Assembly (NCBI GenBank): GCA_964498725.1
Contig: CAZCHS010000054.1
Location: 1 to 20,672, forward strand
DNA: 20,672 bases
Direction of reading: 5' to 3'
DNA from: JAFGTP01 sp964498725
Lineage (GTDB): Bacteria > Fidelibacterota > UBA2242 > JAFGTP01
Shown here: piece after piece, positions 15,634 through 20,672 of the stretch
How positions within the stretch are numbered: position 1 is the stretch's first letter
How the letters are laid out: the number at the start of each line of letters is the position of its first letter
Made by a program: the position numbers and the translations under genes
Notes under the pieces: model-generated
What the model was told of the DNA's origin: nothing
Seen by the model: the letters and a program-made list of their open reading frames with translations, nothing else
Databases searched by the model: none

Positions 15634-15733
15634 NNNNNNNNNNNNNNNNNNNNNNNNNNNNNNNNNNNNNNNNNNNNNNNNNNNNNNNNNNNNNNNNNNN
15701 NNNNNNNNNNNNNNNNNNNNNNNNNNNNNNNNN
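15634..15733. other. Assembly gap, 100 N
   Basis: Exactly 100 N, a conventional placeholder for a gap of unknown length. The left edge ends in a 55-base perfect repeat of 15261-15315, which probably caused the assembly break. Real sequence, perhaps further GIY-YIG/tRNA units and the rest of a recombinase gene, may be missing. Confidence 0.98.
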
Positions 15734-15811
15734 GGCGTTCTTATCATGTAGATAATTCAGTATTGCCCGGATACTTCTCAACCGGATATTGATTGTTGTT
15801 GGATTGTAATT
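15734..15811 (-). pseudogene. Possible tyrosine recombinase core-binding-domain fragment, running into the gap
   Basis: On the minus strand the sequence encodes NYNPTTINIRLRSIRAILNY followed by LHDKNA, open into the N run. The pattern TTINIRLRSIRAILNYL is typical of the SAM-like core-binding domain of phage-type integrases. No normal integrase N-terminus precedes it; upstream (15812-15965) the frame passes through RKDAKRAKNF, which looks like translation of a common dispersed AAAGACGCAAA repeat. It is therefore either a broken integrase or the middle of one whose remainder lies in the gap. Short evidence, moderate confidence. Confidence 0.45.
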
Positions 15812-15965
15812 GATCAATACAGGAAAGTTTTTAGCCCTTTTTGCGTCTTTTCTACTGATTCCTAAATTACTTTTGGGAAGGAGTGGTAAAAAGTTATTGC
15901 ATCCGTAATGCCGGTTGATTATCTTGAATGTGTAAAATATAATAAAAGAAAGTCGAGAATTACTC

Positions 15966-17645
15966 ATGAAGAAAATATTCTTTTGTCTCTTAATTCCTAT
16001 TTTTGTACTTGCTGCCGATAGAATAACTGGAAAGAATTTCGCGACTCGCTCGGAGGTGATTGCTCAGCAGGGAATGGCCTGCACCAGTCAGCCGCTGGCC
16101 ACCCAAATCGCGCTGGACATCCTCAAAGAGGGCGGAAATGCCATTGATGCCGCCATTGCTGCCAACGCGGCGCTTGGATTGATGGAACCTACTGGTAATG
16201 GTATCGGCGGTGATCTGTTCGCTATTGTCTGGGATGCGAAAAAGCAAAAACTTCACGGCCTCAATGCCAGTGGACGCTCACCAAAATCCCTGACCCTGGA
16301 ATATTTTCTGGAAAATGGCTATGAATCGATACCGCCCTATGGCCCTTTGCCGGTTTCTGTTCCGGGATGTGTGGACGGTTGGTTTGAATTACATAATAAA
16401 TTTGGTTCCAAATCCATGGAAGATATCCTGGCGCCGGCCATTGACTATGCAAGAAAGGGCTTTCCTGTCAGCGAACTGATCGCCTATTACTGGGGGCTTA
16501 GCGCCCGGCGCTTGAAAAAATATGAGGGTTATGCCGAAATATTTATGCCCGGTGGAGACGCCCCGGTAAAAGGAGAAATCTTCAAAAATCCTTACCTGGC
16601 AAATACACTGGAAACAATTGCTAAAAAGGGACGGGATGAATTTTATAAAGGCGAAATCGCCAAAACAATTGCCCGGTATATGAAAGAGCAAGGCGGTTTT
16701 TTGTCCTATGAAGACCTGGCCTCTCACAAGTCGGAATGGATTGAACCGGTTTCCTGTAATTATCGTGGCTATGATGTCTGGGAATTACCGCCCAGCGGAC
16801 AGGGAATTGCAGCGCTGCAAATTTTAACGATCCTGGAAAATTTCGATATAAAATCCATGGGATTTGGCTCTCCCGCGCATATTCATGCTTTTGTGGAAGC
16901 CAAAAAACTGGCCTTTGAAGACCGGGCGAAATATTATGCGGATATGGATTTTGCAGATGTACCGGTGGATCATTTGATCTCAGAAAACTACGGCAAAAAG
17001 CAGTTTAAAAAGATCAATCCCCAAAAAGCCGCCCGCAGAATTGCCGAACCCAAACTCAAAGACGGGGATACCATTTACCTGACAGTGGCTGATAAAGATG
17101 GCAATATGATTTCCTTAATCCAGAGTAATTACCGGGGAATGGGCTCCGGAATGACACCGGGTAAGCTGGGATTTATTTTGCAGGACCGCGGTGAATTATT
17201 TACACTGGAAAAAGGCCATAATAATGTTTACGAACCGAACAAGCGTCCTTTTCACACCATTATTCCCGCTTTCATTACAAAAGACAGCAAACCCTACATG
17301 AGTTTCGGTGTCATGGGCGGATCCATGCAGCCCCAGGGCCATGCGCAAATTATTATGAATATTATTGATTTTGGCATGAACCTGCAGGAAGCCGGCGACG
17401 CGCCCCGAATCCGTCACGGCGGTTCATCACAACCCACAGGATCAATAATGACCGATGGCGGAATTGTCTATCTTGAATCGGGATTTGATTATGATGTCAT
17501 CAAACAGTTGATGAAATATGGCCACAAAATCCAATACACTTCCGGCGGATTTGGCGGCTACCAGGCAATTAAATGTGACAGCGAAAACAAGGTTTATTAC
17601 GGCGCTTCGGAATCCCGCAAAGACGGACAGGCGGCCGGCTATTAA
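15966..17645 (+). CDS. ggt: Gamma-glutamyltranspeptidase-family protein (YwrD-like)
   Basis: A 559-residue N-terminal-nucleophile hydrolase with signal peptide MKKIFFCLLIPIFVLAA, so periplasmic or exported. It resembles gamma-glutamyltransferases, which cleave glutathione and other gamma-glutamyl compounds or act as acylases. Seen are ILKEGGNAIDAAIAANAALG and GIGGDLFAIV near the N-terminus, and the self-cleavage site GDTIYLTVADKDGN with T369 as the expected nucleophile and new N-terminus of the small subunit. Substrate-pocket motifs follow (SNYRGMGSGM, GGSMQPQGHAQ). GRSP at 103-106 instead of the classical RE-AP, and QPQGH, point to the YwrD-like branch, so the exact substrate is uncertain. 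The start ATG 15966 gives the signal peptide; no clear Shine-Dalgarno. It may share a transcript with the MBL gene 78 bases later. Confidence 0.93.
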   Translation: MKKIFFCLLIPIFVLAADRITGKNFATRSEVIAQQGMACTSQPLATQIALDILKEGGNAIDAAIAANAALGLMEPTGNGIGGDLFAIVWDAKKQKLHGLNASGRSPKSLTLEYFLENGYESIPPYGPLPVSVPGCVDGWFELHNKFGSKSMEDILAPAIDYARKGFPVSELIAYYWGLSARRLKKYEGYAEIFMPGGDAPVKGEIFKNPYLANTLETIAKKGRDEFYKGEIAKTIARYMKEQGGFLSYEDLASHKSEWIEPVSCNYRGYDVWELPPSGQGIAALQILTILENFDIKSMGFGSPAHIHAFVEAKKLAFEDRAKYYADMDFADVPVDHLISENYGKKQFKKINPQKAARRIAEPKLKDGDTIYLTVADKDGNMISLIQSNYRGMGSGMTPGKLGFILQDRGELFTLEKGHNNVYEPNKRPFHTIIPAFITKDSKPYMSFGVMGGSMQPQGHAQIIMNIIDFGMNLQEAGDAPRIRHGGSSQPTGSIMTDGGIVYLESGFDYDVIKQLMKYGHKIQYTSGGFGGYQAIKCDSENKVYYGASESRKDGQAAGY

Positions 17646-17723
17646 AAGGAATTGGGTTCATATTTTCGATCCGTGCAATCCTGTAAATTTGAGAGCAAAA
17701 AAATCTTTATAAGGAATTCAGTA

Positions 17724-18647
17724 ATGGAACTATGTTTCCGGGGTACAAGGGGATCAATTCCAAAACCGATCACCGAAAAAACCATTGGTGAAAAAGTGAA
17801 TAAAGCCATTCAACTGGTGAGAAATAATCAGGCCTATGACCCGGAGCAATTGCCCTTTCATCTTCGTGGTACCTACGGTGGCAATACCGCTTGTGTAGAA
17901 GTCAGGCAGCAAGATGAATACATGATCTTTGACGCCGGAACCGGGCTTAGAGAATTTGGTAATCAGGTGATGGCGGATGCTGATAAATCCGGCAAGGTTT
18001 TTAACATTTTTCTGTCTCACCCTCATTGGGACCATATCCAGGGATTTCCCTTTTTCCTGCCGGCTTATATGCCCGGGAATATAATTAATATTTATGGTTT
18101 TCACCGGAATTTGGACAGGATTTTCGATCAACAACAATCTTCTCCATTTTTCCCGGTATCCTTATCCGTAATGCAGGCGGTTATCAATTTTAAGCAGCTT
18201 GAAATTGGAAAGGAATATGACATTGCCGGCTGCCGGATCAGCGGAATCAAACAAAACCATCCCGGTGATTCCTATGGATATGCCCTTGAAAAGGAAGGCA
18301 AAAAAATCATATATTCCACAGATAATGAGCATTGGGATATTCGGCAGGAAAGAGAGTTTATCGAATTTTGCAAAAATGCCGATCTGTTGATCATGGATGC
18401 CCAATATTCCTTTGCCGACGCGAATTTTCAAAAAGAGAATTGGGGACATTCGAGTAATATTATTGTTACAGAATTAGCTGTTGCGGCTGAAGCCAAAAAA
18501 TTATGCTTATTTCATCATGATCCCAATTGCAGTGATAAAGACCTGGATAGAATACTTCAGGAAACACGAGATTATTTAACCTATTTTGATTCAGAATCGG
18601 ACCTGGAAATAACTATGGCCTATGATGGATTGGTGTTGAAAATATAG
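17724..18647 (+). CDS. Metallo-beta-lactamase-fold hydrolase
   Basis: A 307-residue cytoplasmic protein without signal peptide. It opens with LCFRGTRGSIPKP and has YGGNTACVEV, FDAGTGLREFG and the metal motif SHPHWDHIQGFPFF (H99, H101, D103, H104). Further likely ligands are H179 (NHPGDS), D200 (YSTDNEHW) or D225 (LIMDAQY), and H264/H265 (LFHHDP). This pattern matches the MBL subgroup related to cyclic-nucleotide phosphodiesterases and RNase Z-like hydrolases, often found next to signalling domains; the substrate is unknown. ATG 17724 is chosen because AAGGA (17711-17715) precedes it by eight bases and the conserved N-terminus begins there; an upstream in-frame ATG at 17652 would add an unlikely 24-residue leader. 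Confidence 0.9.
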   Translation: MELCFRGTRGSIPKPITEKTIGEKVNKAIQLVRNNQAYDPEQLPFHLRGTYGGNTACVEVRQQDEYMIFDAGTGLREFGNQVMADADKSGKVFNIFLSHPHWDHIQGFPFFLPAYMPGNIINIYGFHRNLDRIFDQQQSSPFFPVSLSVMQAVINFKQLEIGKEYDIAGCRISGIKQNHPGDSYGYALEKEGKKIIYSTDNEHWDIRQEREFIEFCKNADLLIMDAQYSFADANFQKENWGHSSNIIVTELAVAAEAKKLCLFHHDPNCSDKDLDRILQETRDYLTYFDSESDLEITMAYDGLVLKI

Positions 18648-18751
18648 ATTGACAGAGCAGAAAAAATTGATCTGGCAAGAAGGCTATTTTTTAGTTCGGC
18701 TTAATTCTAATAAAGGAATTTTTTTGCTAATATAGTAACAGGAGTTTTTAA

Positions 18752-19603
18752 ATGAGCATGAACAACTTGCAAATAGACCCTATGACACGGGATGAAATGA
18801 ATTTGGCCCTGGACTGGGCGGCAGAAGAGGGCTGGAACCCCGGCTTGTATGATGCGAATGCATTTTATGGCGCCGACACAACCGGTTTTTTGATAGGAAA
18901 AATCAATAATGAGCCGGTGGCCATGATTTCAGCCGTCAAATATGACAAGGAGTTTGGGTTTGTTGGCTTTTATATTGTTAAGCCGGACTATCGCGGACAG
19001 GGCTACGGCTTTCAGATATGGCAGGCTGCCATGCAGGCTTTATCCGGTCGGAATATCGGCCTTGATGGCGTGGTTGACCAACTGCCCAATTACCGGAAAT
19101 CCGGGTTCCGGCTGGCGCACCGTAATATGCGCTATCAGGGAAAAGCCGTCGGAGAAATTCCGGCAAATAGAAATATTGTGGATTTGCGTAGGATACCCAT
19201 TGACAGAATTCTCCGATATGATCGAAAATTTTTCCCGGCTCACCGGGTTAATTTTTTAGAGCCATGGATTCACCAGCCGGAAGCTTTTGCGCTGGGATAT
19301 ATTCATGATAATCAGTTGAAGGGATATGGTGTTATGCGCAAATGCCGCAAGGGCTATAAAATCGGGCCGCTTTTCGCTGAGAATCCGCAAATTGCCGAAG
19401 CCCTGTTTCAGACCTTATGCAGCCGGATCGGTACAGATGAGTCCTTTTACCTGGATATTCCCCAGGTCAATTCTGCCGCTGGTCAGTTGGTGGAAAAACA
19501 GAATATGGAACTGGTCTTTGAAACCGCTCGTATGTACACCGGCGAGTTCCCGGATCTTCCGTTGAATAAGATCTTTGGCGTGACTACCTTTGAACTGGGT
19601 TAG
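18752..19603 (+). CDS. Two-domain GNAT N-acetyltransferase
   Basis: A 283-residue protein. The N-terminal half is a GNAT domain with the acetyl-CoA signature YRGQGYGFQIW (about 75-85) preceded by strands FGFVGFYIVKPD. The second half (about 150-283) contains YGVMRKCRKGYKIGPLFAE and YLDIPQ, typical of the Acetyltransf_18 (DUF1248) domain that follows GNAT in many bacterial proteins. The acceptor substrate is unknown. GGAG (18741-18744) lies seven bases before ATG 18752, a good start. The 104-base spacer before it suggests its own promoter, but none is clear. There is no membrane segment, so it is cytoplasmic. Confidence 0.9.
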   Translation: MSMNNLQIDPMTRDEMNLALDWAAEEGWNPGLYDANAFYGADTTGFLIGKINNEPVAMISAVKYDKEFGFVGFYIVKPDYRGQGYGFQIWQAAMQALSGRNIGLDGVVDQLPNYRKSGFRLAHRNMRYQGKAVGEIPANRNIVDLRRIPIDRILRYDRKFFPAHRVNFLEPWIHQPEAFALGYIHDNQLKGYGVMRKCRKGYKIGPLFAENPQIAEALFQTLCSRIGTDESFYLDIPQVNSAAGQLVEKQNMELVFETARMYTGEFPDLPLNKIFGVTTFELG

Positions 19604-19729
19604 GTGGAAGGTAATTCAGTTGTTATAAATGATTATGAAAGGTCAGATAATATATGCTATATTGGATATATTAAACAAGAATAGTGGCATGAAAAAAATT
19701 AGACATATATCAATGGAAATTTAACCTTA

Positions 19730-19817
19730 TACGTTTCCTGTAGAAACTATCGGGATTAACCTGAATATCATTCTTTGAATTTTCCAAATTTGTTTTCTAA
19801 TATGTATCTGAGGTTAA
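19730..19817 (+). repeat. MITE-like dispersed repeat, copy C (internally shortened)
   Basis: Bases 19730-19787 match 3098-3155 of copy A at 54 of 58 positions by my count, including ACTATCGGGATTAACCTGAA. After that the copies diverge; a decayed right end, CTGAGGTTAA, is at 19808-19817. The element lies between the acetyltransferase and methyltransferase genes, 63 bases before the latter's start. Confidence 0.85.
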
Positions 19818-19880
19818 AAGAAGATTGGAATAATGATATTGAAAAAAGAAAAACACGAATAACCTGAAAATATTATAATT

Positions 19881-20567
19881 ATGAAACAATTTACAACGGA
19901 TGAGCAAGTAACATTTTGGAATGGGAATGAGGAACCTTTTAAAGGAGATTCCGTTTCAAAAATTATTTTGATGCTTGCAAAAAAATATATTGGTAAAAAT
20001 GCAATTGATGTCGGTGGCGGAAGTGGCGCACTCCTGGAAAATTTCCATCAGATGTTTAAAGGCAAAAAAATTATTGCCATAGATCTGGCGCCAAAACATC
20101 CAAAAGTTCTTGAAATGGATTGTACCAAAATTAAATATCCTGATTCTTCCTTTGATACGATATTCTGTACCGATGTCATCGAACATTTGAGTGATGAAGA
20201 CCTTGACAAATGTTTAGCAGAATTAAACAGGGTTTTAAAGGAAGGGAAGTATGGGATATTTTCCACCATTAATGACGAAAATCTAATGACGAACCAGGTA
20301 ACATGTCCGGATTGTGGTATCAAATTTCACAAATGGGGCCACTGTCAGATATTTACCGAATCAAGAATAAAAAAGCTGTTCAAAAAAAACGGATTTGAGA
20401 TAATAAAAATTAAAAAATTAAACTTAGGTTTCCTGGCAAAAGCCCACTTTTTAGCAAGAACATTTTATTTTTTTAAACTGGAACGAATATTTAAAATTAA
20501 GTTATTTGTTAATGATTTGTTTTTTATTGTCAAAAAAATTAAAAATAAAAATAGTTCAGGACACTGA
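19881..20567 (+). CDS. Class I SAM-dependent methyltransferase
   Basis: A 228-residue protein of the Methyltransf_11/UbiE-like type. Motif I is NAIDVGGGSGALLENF (about 40-55), the acidic end of strand 2 is IIAIDLAPKH, and motif IV-like FDTIFCTDVIEHLSDEDL is followed by the RVLKEGKYGIFST segment. A CPDCG plus HKWGHC cluster (about 140-153) could bind a metal; this cysteine/histidine knuckle is frequent in sugar- or lipid-linked methyltransferases near glycan genes. The substrate is unknown. No Shine-Dalgarno is visible before ATG 19881, and the upstream region is occupied by repeat copy C. The C-terminus is very AT-rich and lysine-heavy. Confidence 0.88.
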   Translation: MKQFTTDEQVTFWNGNEEPFKGDSVSKIILMLAKKYIGKNAIDVGGGSGALLENFHQMFKGKKIIAIDLAPKHPKVLEMDCTKIKYPDSSFDTIFCTDVIEHLSDEDLDKCLAELNRVLKEGKYGIFSTINDENLMTNQVTCPDCGIKFHKWGHCQIFTESRIKKLFKKNGFEIIKIKKLNLGFLAKAHFLARTFYFFKLERIFKIKLFVNDLFFIVKKIKNKNSSGH

Positions 20568-20570
20568 TCA

Positions 20571-20619
20571 ACAGAATAAACACGGATATATATCTTTAAA
20601 AAAATCCGTGTAATTCTGT
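20571..20619. repeat. Long imperfect inverted repeat after the methyltransferase
   Basis: ACAGAAT and ACACGGAT pair with ATCCGTGT and ATTCTGT, giving a 7+8 base-pair stem with a 16-base AT-rich loop; a further AATCCGTGTCC follows. It could end transcription of the methyltransferase gene, although the following tract is only weakly T-rich. The ATCCGTGT motif is, as I recall, common in dispersed repeats of many environmental genomes. Confidence 0.65.
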
Positions 20620-20672
20620 AAATCCGTGTCCAAAAATTATTCTAAAACAAAATGCTATTTGAAAAAATATCA

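Noticed and set aside
15608..15967. 119-codon minus-strand frame spanning the gap, as a whole gene
   Set aside because: A third of it is N, and its N-terminal part matches a dispersed repeat translation. Only the NPTTINIRL part is kept, as a fragment.

Overview
The window looks like a scaffold from an uncultured FCB-group bacterium outside the classical Bacteroidetes (Marinimicrobia-, KSB1-, Calditrichota- or Cloacimonadota-like). This rests on a secreted beta-helix protein ending in a type IX secretion / FlgD-like sorting domain with the YPNPFNP signature, on an EnvC-like M23 protein of the FCB type, on moderate-to-low GC with long AT-rich spacers, and on weak Shine-Dalgarno signals at many starts. 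The exact phylum cannot be settled from this sequence alone. A run of exactly 100 N (15634-15733) shows this is a scaffold with a gap of unknown size.

Left part (1-8340): a UPF0149/SEC-C protein; a membrane protein with twelve CxxCxGxG zinc-binding motifs (minus strand); a secreted beta-helix protein with a C-terminal sorting domain (minus); and a LuxR-type response regulator and HisKA_3 histidine kinase overlapping by 4 bases (minus). The spacers are rich in repeats: a MITE-like family with TTAACCTGAAT ends, a perfect 25-base palindrome, and decayed copies of sorting-domain DNA.

Central part (8341-15148): a compact housekeeping run on the plus strand: EnvC-like murein hydrolase activator, DNA polymerase III delta' (holB), RicT/PSP1 protein, methionyl-tRNA synthetase (metG), TatD nuclease and 16S rRNA dimethyltransferase KsgA. 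Several genes overlap or nearly touch. The order holB-ricT-metG-tatD-ksgA matches the well-known Firmicute cluster. The ksgA frame breaks near 15036-15045, and its normal C-terminus continues in another frame to 15148.

The most unusual locus is 15205-15811. A CAU-anticodon tRNA runs straight into a small GIY-YIG nuclease frame that has no ATG/GTG/TTG start. The stop codon of that frame lies inside a second, partial copy of the same tRNA (3' half plus 38 bases of downstream flank). The second copy carries a 35-base palindromic insertion in its T-loop and runs into the gap. On the far side of the gap is a minus-strand fragment resembling the core-binding domain of a tyrosine recombinase. This could be a small tRNA-targeting mobile unit or tandem array, partly collapsed by the assembly.

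Right part (15966-20672): a gamma-glutamyltranspeptidase-family protein with a signal peptide, a metallo-beta-lactamase-fold hydrolase, a two-domain GNAT acetyltransferase, another MITE-like repeat copy, a SAM-dependent methyltransferase, and a terminal long inverted repeat.
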